NCBI RefSeq assembly: GCF_001078705.1
Contig: NZ_CDMW01000001.1
Coordinates: 439,106 to 503,105, forward strand
Length of the DNA stretch: 64,000 bases
Source: Streptococcus sanguinis
GTDB lineage: Bacteria > Bacillota > Bacilli > Lactobacillales > Streptococcaceae
Direction of reading: 5' to 3'
The stretch's first letter is position 1; each line of letters opens with the position of its first letter. Under the pieces are notes generated by a model, which ran no database searches, had not been told where the DNA came from, and worked only from the letters and a program-made list of their open reading frames with translations. The position numbers and the translations under genes are program-made. Of the stretch, positions 36,248-47,038 are shown in pieces.

Positions 36248-37505
36248 ATTCCAGCTCCTTTACTGAACGTGCTCGGGAGAGCAGATAAGCACCGATGCTG
36301 ATAGAGATACCGGATAGGATAAAGAGCAAACCATAGCCTCTGCCTCCTCCAACACCGATGATTTTTCCGACAGAATTTGCCAGCCAGCCAAAGTAAGTCA
36401 GTGATGGCTTGAAAAGAGTGTCCGCTACCCAACCCATGCCGGCATAAGCTAGAACATAACCCAGCTGAGAAATAATCCCAATGGTCCCCCAAGTCTTGCC
36501 TTGATCGGCTTTGTTAATATTAATGCGGACCAGATAGTCAATGGCTGTATTGGCGAAAGGCAGGGCAGCAAAGAGGAGGAAGCCAAAGCTGCAAATCCAG
36601 ATGAAGTTTTCTTTCATTCCCAGCCCAACCATGAAGAGTCCCAGTAGAAATAGAGATAGCCAGAGCATACGATGGAAGTGTTTTTTTATAGCAAATATCC
36701 CCAGAACCAAGCCTCCTATCAGCATCCCGCTGCTGGAGATGGTCATGACCAAGCCGGCTGTTTTGGCGTCTGCGAAAGCTAGCACCAAGGGAGAAAGCAG
36801 GATTTGGACTGTTCCCAAAAAGAAGGAAAAGCCTGTTCCAGCTAGGACTAAAATCCAGATTCCTTTTTTTCTATAGACGATTTGAAAACCTTTAAGGAAA
36901 TCCGCCCAGAAACGACTATCACTGCTATAAACTTGTGTGTGAATGGCCCTACGAGCGAGCAAGGTGCAGGCTACTGTCACGAAAATGGTTGAAAAATCCA
37001 GCAACAGAATCGTGCTGATATGTCCACTCGCCAAAATCATTCCAGCCAAGGCTGGTGAAATCAGATAGCGAGCAATGCCATTAATCTGGGACAAACCAGT
37101 TGCTTTTGATAACTGATCCTCCGGCAGCAAGTCGGAAATCGTAGCTCGAAAGGCCGGATTGACCAAGGCTGAAAAGAGCGAACTAATGGCAGCTCCGATA
37201 CAGATAAAAATCAAAGCAGGATTCTTCAGACTAAAGTAAATCCAGAGAACGCCTAAGCCTGACAGGCCATCTCCCAGGGCCATCAGCGATCTTCGGTCAT
37301 AGCGATCTGCCAGAATTCCAGCCAGAGGAGTAACCAAAAGACCAGGCAGAAATGCACAAAGCGTAACAAAAGAAGAAACAGAAACCAAACCGGTCAGCTG
37401 GAAGATATAAACTCCTAAAGCGAAAGAAGTCATACCAGAGCCGATTTCCGAGATGAGACTTCCAATCCAAATCAATAAAAAGAGTCTAAAACCTGATTGT
37501 TTCAT
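36222..37505 (-). CDS. MFS transporter (drug efflux-like)
   Basis: A 427-residue major facilitator with 12 predicted helices. The loop 2-3 motif is GILADRYDRRSLMALGD (about 63-79), a classical motif A. The sequence resembles the enterobactin/macrolide-type exporters of Firmicutes (MefA-like) but is not diagnostic. It lies directly after a TetR-family repressor gene and overlaps the FtsX permease gene, so one inducing signal would switch on both transport systems. Confidence 0.9.
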   Translation of the reverse strand: MKQSGFRLFLLIWIGSLISEIGSGMTSFALGVYIFQLTGLVSVSSFVTLCAFLPGLLVTPLAGILADRYDRRSLMALGDGLSGLGVLWIYFSLKNPALIFICIGAAISSLFSALVNPAFRATISDLLPEDQLSKATGLSQINGIARYLISPALAGMILASGHISTILLLDFSTIFVTVACTLLARRAIHTQVYSSDSRFWADFLKGFQIVYRKKGIWILVLAGTGFSFFLGTVQILLSPLVLAFADAKTAGLVMTISSSGMLIGGLVLGIFAIKKHFHRMLWLSLFLLGLFMVGLGMKENFIWICSFGFLLFAALPFANTAIDYLVRININKADQGKTWGTIGIISQLGYVLAYAGMGWVADTLFKPSLTYFGWLANSVGKIIGVGGGRGYGLLFILSGISISIGAYLLSRARSVKELEYVSTLDKK

Positions 37506-37567
37506 AGTTGCCTCCTTATGTTTGCAATGTCAAGTAATTGTAAATAGTGAATCTAGTGCTTAGCTGT

Positions 37568-38185
37568 CTAGCTGCTTTGAGTCTGAATCAAAGATAGAAA
37601 GGGATTGAAGTAGCCTTGCCGGCTGTGGAAAAGAGTTTCTAAAAGATAGAGAAAAGCCTGAAGTTTTTGCTGCTGTTTTTCTGGAGGTAGAGCCTGAAAA
37701 CTGCTGCCAAAAGCTTGCAGCGAATAAGTAAGAATCATTTCCAGGCTTTCGTAGGGATAGTCGGTCCTCATATCTCCAGCAGTGATACCGTCTTGGATGA
37801 TGGGAAGTAAAATCTGGGGTGCTCGTTCAAGAAGAATTTGATTGGTCTTTTCGTGCAGGAGCGCATTTTGTGGCTGATTGAGATGCAGCAGTACTCCCTC
37901 TCCCTCTTGGTGATTGAGATTCAGAGCAGCCATACTGCCAACCAAGCGCTCTATGATAGTCAGTCCACGATTATCAGCAAAGGCTTGGGAAGCTGTAAAT
38001 GCTCTTTCAATGGTTCGCTCAATGATGGCATCCATTATCTCTTCCTTAGAAGAAAAGTAATAGTAGAGAGTACCGCGGGCGATTTGAGTCGCTTCTAAAA
38101 TCTGGGAGATAGAGGTCTGGTCAAAGCCTTGCTCCATAAAAAGCTTCTGAGCAGTATCTAAGATAAAGTCTTTTTTATTGGCCAT
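37568..38185 (-). CDS. TetR/AcrR family transcriptional regulator
   Basis: A 205-residue repressor. The N-terminal helix-turn-helix covers residues 5-50 (ILDTAQKLFMEQGFDQTSIS, then ATQIARGTLYYYFSSKEE); the rest is the ligand-binding dimerisation domain. Its own promoter carries a palindrome between -10 and the start codon, so it is expected to repress itself and the downstream MFS and ABC genes. The ligand is unknown, probably a toxic compound exported by those genes. Confidence 0.93.
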   Translation of the reverse strand: MANKKDFILDTAQKLFMEQGFDQTSISQILEATQIARGTLYYYFSSKEEIMDAIIERTIERAFTASQAFADNRGLTIIERLVGSMAALNLNHQEGEGVLLHLNQPQNALLHEKTNQILLERAPQILLPIIQDGITAGDMRTDYPYESLEMILTYSLQAFGSSFQALPPEKQQQKLQAFLYLLETLFHSRQGYFNPFLSLIQTQSS

Positions 38186-38217
38186 GTTTGCATCCTTTTT
38201 GGTAGTAAAACTTTATT

Positions 38218-38275
38218 CGACTGACAGTCGGTTTATTCTTTACTTTATCGTACATCTTTTCTAAATCAATGTCAA
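38218..38275 (-). promoter_or_regulatory. Promoter and operator of the TetR-MFS-ABC unit
   Basis: On the minus strand TTGACA (38270-38275), 17-base spacer, TACGAT (38247-38252). Downstream, over the transcription start region, lies the palindrome CGACTGACAGTCG (38218-38230), a typical TetR-type operator. No second copy is seen before the MFS gene, supporting one transcript. Confidence 0.8.
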
Positions 38276-38300
38276 GAATAAAGACACTTCTACTATTTTT

Positions 38301-38309
38301 TGATATAAT
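38301..38309 (+). promoter_or_regulatory. Promoter of lemA-htpX
   Basis: Extended -10 TG-A-TATAAT, with AAGACA 17 bases before it as a weak -35. Confidence 0.7.
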
Positions 38310-38338
38310 AAGTCTAATCAAAATTGGAGGAGTATATC

Positions 38339-38908
38339 ATGACTTTTATTATTGTTCTTATTATTGTCGCGGTTTTAGCATTCTTCGTTGTTGGTGCGTA
38401 CAATACCTTGGTTAAAAGCCGCATGCAAACTCAGGAAGCTTGGAGTCAGATCGATGTGCAGCTCAAACGCCGTAATGACCTGATTCCTAACCTCTTGGAA
38501 ACGGTCAAAGGCTATGGCAAGTACGAGCAGGCAACCTTGGAAAAGGTAACCCAACTGCGCAACCAGGTAGCTTCAGCTGCTTCACCAGCCGAAGCCATGC
38601 AAGCCAGCGACGCCCTTTCTCGTCAGATTTCTGGAATCTTTGCAGTAGCTGAAAGCTATCCAGATCTGAAAGCAAATACCAACTACTTGAAGTTGCAGGA
38701 AGAGCTGACCAATACTGAAAATAAAATTGCTTATTCTCGTCAGCTTTATAATTCAGTTACTAGCAACTACAATGTCAAGCTGGAAACTTTCCCAAGCAAT
38801 ATTGTTGCAGGAATCTTTGGCTTTAAAGCTGCGGACTTCCTCAAGACACCAGAAGAAGAAAAGGCTGTGCCAAAAGTTGACTTTGGCAGCACTGGACTAG
38901 GTGACTAA
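38339..38908 (+). CDS. lemA: LemA family membrane-anchored protein
   Basis: A 189-residue LemA protein with an N-terminal anchor helix ([20 protein letters not shown]) and a long helical-bundle domain ([20 protein letters not shown] is the family signature, about 41-60). The role is unsettled; it is regularly paired with htpX. The frame is open 5 codons upstream, but GGAGG at 38326 favours ATG 38339. HtpX starts one base past its stop. Confidence 0.93.
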   Translation: MTFIIVLIIVAVLAFFVVGAYNTLVKSRMQTQEAWSQIDVQLKRRNDLIPNLLETVKGYGKYEQATLEKVTQLRNQVASAASPAEAMQASDALSRQISGIFAVAESYPDLKANTNYLKLQEELTNTENKIAYSRQLYNSVTSNYNVKLETFPSNIVAGIFGFKAADFLKTPEEEKAVPKVDFGSTGLGD

Positions 38909-38909
38909 G

Positions 38910-39806
38910 ATGCTATTTGATCAAATTGCCAGCAATAAAAGGAGGACTTGGCTCCTCTTTATCGCTTTTTTCGGACTCTTGGCTCTCCTTGGAGCAGCTA
39001 TTGGCTATCTCTGGCTGCGCTCTGCTGTTGGTGGTGTCTTGCTAGCCTTGATTATTGGAGCGATTTATGCCGGAGTGATGATTTTTCAGTCTACAGAGGT
39101 TGTCATGGCGATGAACGGAGCTCGTGAGGTCTCTGAGCAGGAAGCACCTGAGCTCTATCATATTGTTCAGGATATGGCCATGGTCGCTCAGATTCCTATG
39201 CCACGTGTCTATATCGTAGAGGATTCCTCTCCCAATGCTTTTGCGACCGGTTCTAAGCCTGAAAATGCGGCTGTCGCAGCAACGACAGGTATCTTGCAAA
39301 TCATGAATCGTGAGGAGATTGAGGGAGTGATTGGCCATGAAGTCAGTCATATTCGCAATTATGATATTCGAATTTCAACGATTGCTGTGGCTTTGGCCAG
39401 TGCTATTACCATGTTGTCTAGCCTAGCTGGTCGTATGATGTGGTTTGGTGGCGGACGGCGCAGTAGTAATGATCGAGATAACGATAGTGGTTTGGGAATT
39501 ATTCTCCTTATCGTATCGCTAATTGCCATCATTCTGGCACCTTTGGCAGCTACCTTAGTGCAGTTGGCCATTTCTCGTCAGCGGGAGTTTCTGGCTGATG
39601 CTTCCAGTGTAGAGCTGACCCGCAATCCGCAAGGGATGATTAATGCCCTACTTAAGCTGGATCGCAGCGAGCCTATGGAGCATCATGTTGATGATGCCAG
39701 CGCAGCTCTCTATATCAGCGACCCTAAGAAAGAAGGCGGACTGAAGAAACTCTTCTATACGCACCCTCCTATCTCAGAACGGGTGGAGCGCTTGAGGCAT
39801 ATGTAA
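38910..39806 (+). CDS. htpX: Zinc metalloprotease HtpX homolog
   Basis: A 298-residue M48 membrane protease for quality control of membrane proteins. The zinc motif is [11 protein letters not shown] with His143, Glu144 and His147; the third ligand Glu lies in [12 protein letters not shown]. Two N-terminal helices (about 16-57) and a helix pair around 190-215 surround the active site. ATG 38910 is used instead of the GTG at 38901, because the family N-terminus is [14 protein letters not shown] and the GTG overlaps lemA. Confidence 0.95.
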   Translation: MLFDQIASNKRRTWLLFIAFFGLLALLGAAIGYLWLRSAVGGVLLALIIGAIYAGVMIFQSTEVVMAMNGAREVSEQEAPELYHIVQDMAMVAQIPMPRVYIVEDSSPNAFATGSKPENAAVAATTGILQIMNREEIEGVIGHEVSHIRNYDIRISTIAVALASAITMLSSLAGRMMWFGGGRRSSNDRDNDSGLGIILLIVSLIAIILAPLAATLVQLAISRQREFLADASSVELTRNPQGMINALLKLDRSEPMEHHVDDASAALYISDPKKEGGLKKLFYTHPPISERVERLRHM

Positions 39807-39809
39807 AAG

Positions 39810-39832
39810 CTGGGAGAAATCTCAGTTTTTTT
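39810..39832 (+). terminator. Terminator after htpX
   Basis: CTGGGA / TCTCAG stem closed by a GAAA tetraloop, then seven Ts. Confidence 0.8.
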
Positions 39833-39882
39833 ATTGTTTGTGCTATAATGATAGGCGAATAATATAGTAAGTAGGAAATATA

Positions 39883-41262
39883 ATGAAAAAACTAAAAGCC
39901 TCTAAAGATTTATTTGCAATTTTTTATATTGTTAATTGGATTTTGTCTATAATAATAGCCCCTTTGGGTGGCTATGCAGTTATAGTTCTAATGCTATCTA
40001 CTATAGAATTTCTGAGTTCAGGCAAGACAAGCATATTAATGCAGTTTATGATGTTTAGTATGATTTTTAAGTTTGTTGTTCTAATCTATCTGTTTATTTA
40101 TCTGATTTTGAGCCTTCGTTCGCTGATTCAGAGTATAAAGACAAGCAAGGACTCGCTTCATCTGGCTCCAATCAGTTTAATTCTGACTCTGTTGCTTCAG
40201 CTATTTCCATTCATCTCTGCTTTGAAAGATACGCGAACCATAGAACCTTATCGCTGGTTGATAGGGGTTGTGCCACTATGCTCGATTTTGTCTTTACTCA
40301 GCTATCTTTACGCTCGGTATGGACTCAAAGGACAAAGAAAGAAGGCACTGCTCTGGGCAGGGCATATGGTTAATGGCATGCTAATTTTGCTCATGATTGT
40401 AGCTTTTTTTCAGCCTATCATTCCCCAACTAACACGAACCAGCCGAGTTCTCAGCAGCTTGGAGCAGGAGTACAAAAAGCGGGGTATGGATGCTAAGGTA
40501 GAGACTGTACCAAGTGGATACGGGGAAGAAGATTCGAATAATCCAGACTTTAATGATATATACCCAATCGGGAAATTTAAAGTAACTATTGGCAAGCATT
40601 CTTTTTATGAAGAAGTTCGAGTCAATAAGGCAGGAGGCATTGAAGAAGCTGCGTTTATTGATCCGAAAACAACACCTTCTCCCATCCTGCGAGTTATTCT
40701 CCAAAAGGAAAATAGTCGAGAAAATCTAATCAAAACGAAAGAAAATGTAGAAAAAAGTCTAGATAATATAGATGAGAGTGTTAATATCATTCCTCATTAT
40801 GGGAATACAGAGGTTTCTGTAGAGTACATAACTAATCCTAAGCGCTCAAAACCCAAGAGCTTTGAGGAAAAAGATTTCAAGTTAAATTCTCTCTTTGATA
40901 TTACTGATGAGAAATTGCTAGAAAAAGAAGATGTTTGGATCAGTATTAGAATTGAGCTGAATCTGAAGCAAAGACTCTTTGCTTCAGATTCAGGAGAAAA
41001 ATTCTTGCATGATATGGACTATTCCCTCTTTCAGACAGGAAACTATGTCTTTGAGATAGAGGAGACAGACAAGGATAATGTTACTAGCAAAAAGCAATTT
41101 TTTGCTAAAATTAAGGACGGAAAGTTAGTCCAGTTAAACAAGAACGACAGTGACCAAGACTTGACTGAAGGGTCAGTATCATTGCTAGAATACTCTTATC
41201 GTGGTAGTATAGGCTATTCCATAGACGAAGGGTATGACCACATGGTTGATTGGCCTGATTGA
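39883..41262 (+). CDS. Hypothetical multi-helix membrane protein
   Basis: A 459-residue protein with five N-terminal hydrophobic segments within the first about 185 residues (including FAIFYIVNWILSIIIAPLGG and MVNGMLILLMIVAFFQPIIP). A hydrophilic C-terminal domain of about 270 residues is probably on the outer face. The tail contains YPIGKFKVTIGKHSFYEEVRV and a run of Asp/Glu/Lys-rich strands. I do not recognise a family. It is AT-rich relative to lemA/htpX and is followed by its own terminator; an accessory surface role is possible. Confidence 0.68.
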   Translation: MKKLKASKDLFAIFYIVNWILSIIIAPLGGYAVIVLMLSTIEFLSSGKTSILMQFMMFSMIFKFVVLIYLFIYLILSLRSLIQSIKTSKDSLHLAPISLILTLLLQLFPFISALKDTRTIEPYRWLIGVVPLCSILSLLSYLYARYGLKGQRKKALLWAGHMVNGMLILLMIVAFFQPIIPQLTRTSRVLSSLEQEYKKRGMDAKVETVPSGYGEEDSNNPDFNDIYPIGKFKVTIGKHSFYEEVRVNKAGGIEEAAFIDPKTTPSPILRVILQKENSRENLIKTKENVEKSLDNIDESVNIIPHYGNTEVSVEYITNPKRSKPKSFEEKDFKLNSLFDITDEKLLEKEDVWISIRIELNLKQRLFASDSGEKFLHDMDYSLFQTGNYVFEIEETDKDNVTSKKQFFAKIKDGKLVQLNKNDSDQDLTEGSVSLLEYSYRGSIGYSIDEGYDHMVDWPD

Positions 41263-41277
41263 TACGGAAAGGAATAG

Positions 41278-41316
41278 AAGAGGGGGATTTTATGATTCTA
41301 TTCCCTCTTTTTTTTA
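41278..41316 (+). terminator. Terminator before the rgg locus
   Basis: AAGAGGG pairs with CCCTCTT, followed by a long T run; an inner GGAATAGAA/TTCTATTCC pairing is an alternative form. Confidence 0.75.
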
Positions 41317-41639
41317 GTCAAATCTATTTTAGTTCATTAGGTGGATTCATTTTACTTCCTTTCATTCATGTCTAAAAAATATTCGTTTAGATTTTGTTAC
41401 AGTTTTATTTCAGTTATCTATAAACCTTAGATCATCCAAGTTTATTTTTGTATAAGTAAGGAGGCTAGTTTTGAAAAAGCCAGTGTTTTCAAGTTGTCAG
41501 GTTGAACCCTTCTGAAATTCTTATAAAATCAATATTTTCTTGAAAACCATATAACTTTCAGAAAAAATCACTATATTGAGTATTCCTATCTTTCAAATTA
41601 ATCTATTTGTATTATTTGGAAATATAAAGTAATTTTTTT

Positions 41640-41662
41640 GTAACATATTTGAAATATATTAC
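41640..41662 (+). promoter_or_regulatory. 23-bp palindrome upstream of rgg
   Basis: GTAACATATTT-G-AAATATATTAC is symmetric apart from one position. A TATATT -10-like sequence follows at 41666-41671. It is a candidate operator for Rgg or another regulator. Confidence 0.5.
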
Positions 41663-41718
41663 TAGTATATTAAATTTAGTAAAAAATTTTATTGCATATA
41701 TGAAACCGGGGGTTCGGT

Positions 41719-42600
41719 ATGTTGAAAACATTTGGAAAAATTTTCAAAGTCATTAGAGAATCAAAAAACATGTCTCTTAAAGAGGCGGCAGCCGGAGATA
41801 TTTCAGTGGCTCAATTGTCCCGTTTTGAGCGGGGAGTCAGCGGTATCACGCTTGATTCTTTCTATTGCTGCTTGAAGAATATGGCTGTTTCTCTAGACGA
41901 GTTCCAGTATGTTTACCATAACTACATTGAGGCAGATGATGCGCTCTTCTCGAAAAAAGTAGCTGATGCTTATCAGGAAAACAATGTTGTCAAGCTCCAA
42001 AGTATTTTGGCTAGCTCAGAAGCTTTGGCTGAAAAATTCCCTGAGAAGAAGAACTATAGGCTCAATACAATTGTTGTTAGAGCAGTATTGTCTTCCTGCA
42101 GTCCAGATTTTCAGATTAGCAAGAAAGATATAGAATTTCTGACCGATTATCTCTTTTCCGTTGAGGAGTGGGGGCGTTATGAGCTCTGGCTCTTCACTAA
42201 TAGTGTGGATCTATTGACCTTGGAAACACTGGAAACCTTTGCTAGTGAGATGATTAATCGCACCCAATTTTATAATAATCTACCGGAGAATCGCCGGCGT
42301 ATTATCAAGATGCTGCTTAATGTTATCAGCGTCTGCATAGAGAGTAATCATTTGCTAGTTGCTATGAGATTCCTCAATTATCTTGACCATTCTAAAATCC
42401 CTGAGACAGATCTTTATGATCGGATGCTGATTAAGTATCATAGGGCTCTTTATTCCTACAAGGTTGGGAATAGCTATGCTCTGAGTGATATTGAGGAATG
42501 CTTATCTTTCTTGGAATTTTTAGATTCCTTCGGTGTTGCCCAGAAGCTCAAAGCTCAGTTTGAAAGAATTTGCCGTTCTCAGTTGCAGATGTGCAAATAA
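41719..42600 (+). CDS. rgg: Rgg family transcriptional regulator of the glucosyltransferase
   Basis: A 293-residue Rgg/GadR/MutR regulator. The N-terminal helix-turn-helix is at residues 7-60 (FKVIRESKNMSLKEAAAGD, ISVAQLSRFERGVSGITLD); the rest is a helical TPR-like repeat domain (about 80-290) that may bind a peptide. In S. gordonii the gene next to gtfG, called rgg, activates the glucosyltransferase, and the arrangement here is the same. The start follows CGGGGG; no terminator separates it from the glucosyltransferase, so some readthrough is likely. Confidence 0.92.
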   Translation: MLKTFGKIFKVIRESKNMSLKEAAAGDISVAQLSRFERGVSGITLDSFYCCLKNMAVSLDEFQYVYHNYIEADDALFSKKVADAYQENNVVKLQSILASSEALAEKFPEKKNYRLNTIVVRAVLSSCSPDFQISKKDIEFLTDYLFSVEEWGRYELWLFTNSVDLLTLETLETFASEMINRTQFYNNLPENRRRIIKMLLNVISVCIESNHLLVAMRFLNYLDHSKIPETDLYDRMLIKYHRALYSYKVGNSYALSDIEECLSFLEFLDSFGVAQKLKAQFERICRSQLQMCK

Positions 42601-42620
42601 AATAGACTCATTTCTAAAAA

Positions 42621-42640
42621 TATACTAGAATAAGAGTATA
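42621..42640 (+). promoter_or_regulatory. Inverted repeat between rgg and the glucosyltransferase gene
   Basis: TATACT and AGTATA are mirrored around 8 bases. It may be an Rgg-binding site or a pair of opposing -10 elements; a further TATACC follows at 42645. It sits about 30 bases before the start. Confidence 0.5.
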
Positions 42641-42669
42641 ACTTTATACCAAATTCAGAAGGAGGTTTT

Positions 42670-45600
42670 ATGATGGAGAAAAAAATTCATTATAAGATGC
42701 ATAAAGTTAAGAAGAACTGGGTAGCCATCGGTGTGACTACCTTAGCACTTATCGTAGCACCAAAAGTACTTGGTCTCGAAGCAGGTCTTGTCCACGCTGA
42801 TGATGTTAAGCAGGTGGCAGTTCAAGAACCAGCTTCAGCTCAGGATAGCAGTTCTGGGCAGCCGGTTCAAGTACAAGCCAACTCAGCTTCTCCGCTGGAA
42901 GCAGAAAAAGCAACTTCTGCAGACAAGGTGACTGATGCTGCTGTAGCCAGTGAAAAAACTGTTGAAACTGCATCCAATACGGAAGCAGCGGCTCAAACAG
43001 ATGCTCAAGAGCCAGCTAAGCCGGCAGTAGCAGAAGCAGCAACTACAGAAAAGGCAGCCGTTGCTGAAGAAGCAAAAGCAGCTAATGCAACATCAGAAAC
43101 TGCTAAACCAGAAGCAGCTGATCAGGATAGACAAGCAAGTCCAGCAACTGCTGACAAACAAGCAAAGAAGACTGTTACAGACAAGATTGTTGCAAATCCA
43201 AAGGTTGCAAAGAAAGATCGCTTGCCAGAACCTGCTCAAAGACAGGGAGCGATAGCTGAAAGAATGGTGGCTGCTCAAGCCCAAGCGGCGCCTGTTAATA
43301 CTGAGCATGATGATGATGTCTTATCTCACATCAAGACGATTGATGGCAAGAAATACTATGTTCAGGACGACGGTACAGTTAAAAAGAATTTCGCTGTTGA
43401 GCTCAATGGAAAAGTTCTTTATTTCGATGCAGAGACTGGAGCATTGATTGATTCAGCTGAGTATCAATTCCAGCAAGGTACTAGCAGTCTCAATAATGAA
43501 TTCACTCAAAAGAATGCCTTCCATGGCACTACGGAAAAGGATATTGAAACAGTTGACGGCTACCTGACAGCAGATAGCTGGTATCGTCCAAAGTTCATCT
43601 TGAAAGACGGAAAAACATGGACAGCATCGACAGAAACAGACCTACGTCCGCTTTTGATGGCTTGGTGGCCTGATAAGCAAACGCAGGTTAGCTATCTCAA
43701 CTATATGAACCAGCAAGGTCTGGGAGCAGGAGCTTTTGAAAACAAAGTGGAACAAGCTATCCTGACAGGTGCTTCTCAGCAGGTTCAGCGCAAAATCGAA
43801 GAAAGAATCGGTAAAGAAGGCGATACTAAATGGCTGAGAACACTGATGGGCGCATTTGTCAAAACTCAGCCAAACTGGAACATTAAGACAGAGTCTGAAA
43901 CAACTGGTACGAATAAGGACCACTTGCAAGGCGGAGCTCTGCTTTATACCAATAGTGATAAGACTTCTCATGCTAATTCTAAGTACCGCATCCTGAACCG
44001 CACACCTACCAACCAAACTGGTACACCTAAGTACTTCATTGACAAGTCAACTGGCGGTTATGAGTTCCTGCTAGCTAACGACTTTGACAACTCTAATCCA
44101 GCTGTTCAGGCTGAGCAACTCAACTGGCTGCACTTTATGATGAACTTCGGAAGCATCGTAGCCAATGATCCGACTGCTAACTTTGACGGAGTCCGTGTCG
44201 ATGCGGTGGATAATGTCAATGCGGACTTGCTCCAAATTGCCTCTGACTACTTCAAGTCTCGCTACAAGGTTGGAGAAAGTGAAGAAGAAGCCATCAAGCA
44301 TTTGTCTATCTTGGAAGCTTGGTCTGACAACGACCCTGACTACAACAAAGACACCAAGGGTGCACAATTACCAATTGATAATAAGCTTCGCCTGTCCTTG
44401 CTTTATTCGTTCATGCGTAAGCTTTCTATCCGTAGTGGTGTAGAGCCAACGATTACGAATAGTCTGAATGACCGTTCTACTGAAAAGAAAAATGGCGAAC
44501 GGATGGCCAACTATATCTTTGTTCGGGCTCATGATAGTGAAGTGCAGACCGTTATTGCCGATATTATCCGGGAAAATATCAATCCAAATACGGATGGTTT
44601 GACCTTTACCATGGATGAGCTCAAGCAAGCCTTCAAGATCTACAACGAAGATATGCGTAAGGCGGACAAGAAGTATACGCAGTTCAATATTCCAACTGCT
44701 CATGCTCTTATGCTCTCCAACAAAGACTCCATCACTCGGGTCTACTATGGTGATCTCTATACAGATGACGGTCAATACATGGAGAAAAAATCTCCTTACC
44801 ACGACGCTATTGATGCCCTGTTGCGTGCTCGGATTAAGTATGTAGCTGGCGGACAGGACATGAAAGTCACCTATATGGGTGTGCCTCGTGAGGCTGATAA
44901 ATGGTCTTACAATGGAATTTTGACTTCTGTTCGTTACGGTACTGGTGCTAACGAAGCAACAGATGAAGGAACAGCAGAAACTCGCACCCAAGGGATGGCA
45001 GTTATTGCATCTAATAATCCGAATCTCAAGCTGAATGAGTGGGATAAACTGCAAGTCAATATGGGAGCAGCCCATAAGAATCAATACTACCGTCCTGTGC
45101 TCCTGACGACTAAAGATGGTATTTCCCGCTATTTAACTGACGAAGAAGTGCCTCAATCCCTCTGGAAGAAGACAGATGCCAATGGTATTTTGACCTTTGA
45201 TATGAACGATATCGCTGGCTACAGCAATGTCCAAGTTTCTGGTTATCTGGCTGTTTGGGTACCAGTTGGTGCTAAAGCGGATCAGGATGCTCGTGTAACA
45301 GCCAGCAAGAAGAAAAATGCCAGCGGTCAGGTTTACGAATCTAGCCCTGCTCTTGATTCTCAGCTGATTTACGAAGGCTTCTCTAACTTCCAAGACTTTG
45401 CAACTCGTGATGACCAATATACCAATAAAGTCATTGCCAAAAATGTCAACCTCTTCAAGGAATGGGGAGTAACATCATTTGAACTGCCACCTCAGTATGT
45501 ATCTAGCCAAGACGGTACTTTCCTAGATTCTATCATCCAGAATGGTTATGCATTTGAAGACCGCTATGATATGGCTATGAGCAAAAACAATAAATATGGT

Positions 45601-46992
45601 TCTTTAGATGACCTGCTCAATGCTCTTCGTGCTCTCCACAGTGTCAATATCCAAGCCATTGCGGACTGGGTGCCAGACCAAATCTACAACCTGCCAGGCA
45701 AGGAAGTGGTAACAGCAACTCGTGTCAACAACTACGGAACCTACCGTGAAGGCGCAGAAATCAAGGAAAATCTTTACGTTGCCAATACTAAAACGAATGG
45801 TACAGACTATCAAGGCAAGTATGGTGGAGTCTTCTTGGATGAACTCAAAGCTAAATATCCAGAAATCTTTGAACGAGTACAGATTTCCAACGGTCAAAAG
45901 ATGACGACTGATGAGAAGATTACCAAGTGGTCAGCTAAACACTTCAACGGTACCAATATCTTAGGACGCGGAGCTTACTATGTTCTTAAAGACTGGGCTA
46001 GCAACGAATATCTCAACAACAAGAATGGTGAGATGGTACTGCCTAAGCAATTAGTTAATAAGAATGCTTACACAGGATTTGTCAAAGATACTACTGGATT
46101 CAAGTACTATTCAACTAGTGGCTATCAAGCTAGAAATTCCTTTATCCAAGATGAAAATGGAAATTGGTATTACTTCGATAAACGAGGTTATTTAGCAACA
46201 GGTGCTCATGAAATTGATGGCAAGCAAGTTTATTTCCTCAAGAATGGTATTCAGCTGCGTGACTCTCTCCGTGAAGATGAAAACGGCAATCAGTACTACT
46301 ACGATAAGACTGGTGCCCAAGTTCTCAACCGTTACTATACTACTGACGGCCAAAACTGGCGTTACTTTGATGCCAAGGGTGTCATGGCTAGAGGCCTGGT
46401 AACCATGGGCGGCAATCAGCAATTCTTTGACCAAAATGGCTACCAAGTCAAGGGCAAGATTGCGCGTGCCAAAGATGGTAAACTTCGTTACTTTGATAAG
46501 GATTCAGGTAATGCTGCTGCTAACCGCTTTGCCCAAGGTGATAATCCAAGTGACTGGTACTATTTCGGAGCAGATGGTGTTGCAGTAACAGGTCTTCAAA
46601 AACTTGGCCAGCAAACACTTTACTTCGACCAAGATGGCAAGCAAGTCAAGGGTAAAATCGTGACACTTGCAGACAAGAGTATCCGTTACTTCGATGCCAA
46701 CTCAGGAGAAATGGCAGCCAACAAGTTTGTTGAAGGTACCAAGAACGAATGGTACTACTTCGATCAGTCTGGTAAAGCAGTGACAGGTTTGCAGCAGATT
46801 GGCCAACAAACCCTTTACTTCGACCAAAATGGCAAACAAGTCAAAGGTAAGATTGTCTATGTCAATGGTGCTAACCGTTACTTTGATGCCAATTCAGGCG
46901 AAATGGCACGCAATAAATGGATTCAGCTGGAAGATGGAAGTTGGATGTACTTTGACCGCAATGGTAGAGGCAGACGCTTCGGCTGGAACTAA
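42670..46992 (+). CDS. gtfP: GH70 glucosyltransferase (glucan sucrase)
   Basis: A 1440-residue secreted enzyme that builds glucan from sucrose. It has a long KxYKxGKxW-type signal ([15 protein letters not shown]) and an Ala/Glu/Lys-rich variable region (about 45-215). A first YG repeat lies near 225-260 and a circularly permuted GH70 domain at about 262-1065. Catalytic residues are Asp511 ([11 protein letters not shown]), Glu549 (LEAWSDND) and Asp622 (RAHDSEVQ). C-terminal glucan-binding YG repeats at about 1135-1440 are of the cell wall-binding type ([29 protein letters not shown]). There is no LPXTG anchor. The alternative start is 42673. The gtfP name rests on S. sanguinis context; the orthologue in S. 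gordonii is gtfG. Confidence 0.9.
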   Translation: MMEKKIHYKMHKVKKNWVAIGVTTLALIVAPKVLGLEAGLVHADDVKQVAVQEPASAQDSSSGQPVQVQANSASPLEAEKATSADKVTDAAVASEKTVETASNTEAAAQTDAQEPAKPAVAEAATTEKAAVAEEAKAANATSETAKPEAADQDRQASPATADKQAKKTVTDKIVANPKVAKKDRLPEPAQRQGAIAERMVAAQAQAAPVNTEHDDDVLSHIKTIDGKKYYVQDDGTVKKNFAVELNGKVLYFDAETGALIDSAEYQFQQGTSSLNNEFTQKNAFHGTTEKDIETVDGYLTADSWYRPKFILKDGKTWTASTETDLRPLLMAWWPDKQTQVSYLNYMNQQGLGAGAFENKVEQAILTGASQQVQRKIEERIGKEGDTKWLRTLMGAFVKTQPNWNIKTESETTGTNKDHLQGGALLYTNSDKTSHANSKYRILNRTPTNQTGTPKYFIDKSTGGYEFLLANDFDNSNPAVQAEQLNWLHFMMNFGSIVANDPTANFDGVRVDAVDNVNADLLQIASDYFKSRYKVGESEEEAIKHLSILEAWSDNDPDYNKDTKGAQLPIDNKLRLSLLYSFMRKLSIRSGVEPTITNSLNDRSTEKKNGERMANYIFVRAHDSEVQTVIADIIRENINPNTDGLTFTMDELKQAFKIYNEDMRKADKKYTQFNIPTAHALMLSNKDSITRVYYGDLYTDDGQYMEKKSPYHDAIDALLRARIKYVAGGQDMKVTYMGVPREADKWSYNGILTSVRYGTGANEATDEGTAETRTQGMAVIASNNPNLKLNEWDKLQVNMGAAHKNQYYRPVLLTTKDGISRYLTDEEVPQSLWKKTDANGILTFDMNDIAGYSNVQVSGYLAVWVPVGAKADQDARVTASKKKNASGQVYESSPALDSQLIYEGFSNFQDFATRDDQYTNKVIAKNVNLFKEWGVTSFELPPQYVSSQDGTFLDSIIQNGYAFEDRYDMAMSKNNKYGSLDDLLNALRALHSVNIQAIADWVPDQIYNLPGKEVVTATRVNNYGTYREGAEIKENLYVANTKTNGTDYQGKYGGVFLDELKAKYPEIFERVQISNGQKMTTDEKITKWSAKHFNGTNILGRGAYYVLKDWASNEYLNNKNGEMVLPKQLVNKNAYTGFVKDTTGFKYYSTSGYQARNSFIQDENGNWYYFDKRGYLATGAHEIDGKQVYFLKNGIQLRDSLREDENGNQYYYDKTGAQVLNRYYTTDGQNWRYFDAKGVMARGLVTMGGNQQFFDQNGYQVKGKIARAKDGKLRYFDKDSGNAAANRFAQGDNPSDWYYFGADGVAVTGLQKLGQQTLYFDQDGKQVKGKIVTLADKSIRYFDANSGEMAANKFVEGTKNEWYYFDQSGKAVTGLQQIGQQTLYFDQNGKQVKGKIVYVNGANRYFDANSGEMARNKWIQLEDGSWMYFDRNGRGRRFGWN
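46110..46980 (+). repeat. C-terminal YG repeats of the glucosyltransferase
   Basis: Coding repeats of about 20 codons, with aromatic-rich YFD/GxxxTG cores; adjacent copies near 46600-46680 and 46790-46860 are almost identical at the DNA level ([17 protein letters not shown]), making copy-number change by recombination plausible. Confidence 0.75.
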
Positions 46993-47038
46993 TAGCAATA
47001 GAAATAGCTGAAACTTAATCTTTAGCTTTCTAATAGAC

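Larger units (their letters stand above)
41263..41718 (+). other. Spacer upstream of rgg with palindrome
   Basis: Holds the terminator of the preceding gene (41278-41316), very AT-rich DNA, a near-perfect 23-bp palindrome (41640-41662) and the rgg promoter region. A 20-codon frame at 41368-41430 has no ribosome binding site and is probably chance. No peptide-pheromone gene could be supported. Confidence 0.5.

Noticed and set aside
41368-41430. 20-codon frame upstream of rgg, considered as a short hydrophobic peptide
   Set aside because: No ribosome binding site at a workable distance, and its hydrophobic pattern is weak.
44368-45084. Long antisense frame (238 codons) inside the glucosyltransferase gene
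   Set aside because: It is a shadow of the coding strand; the codon bias and motifs belong to the GH70 frame.
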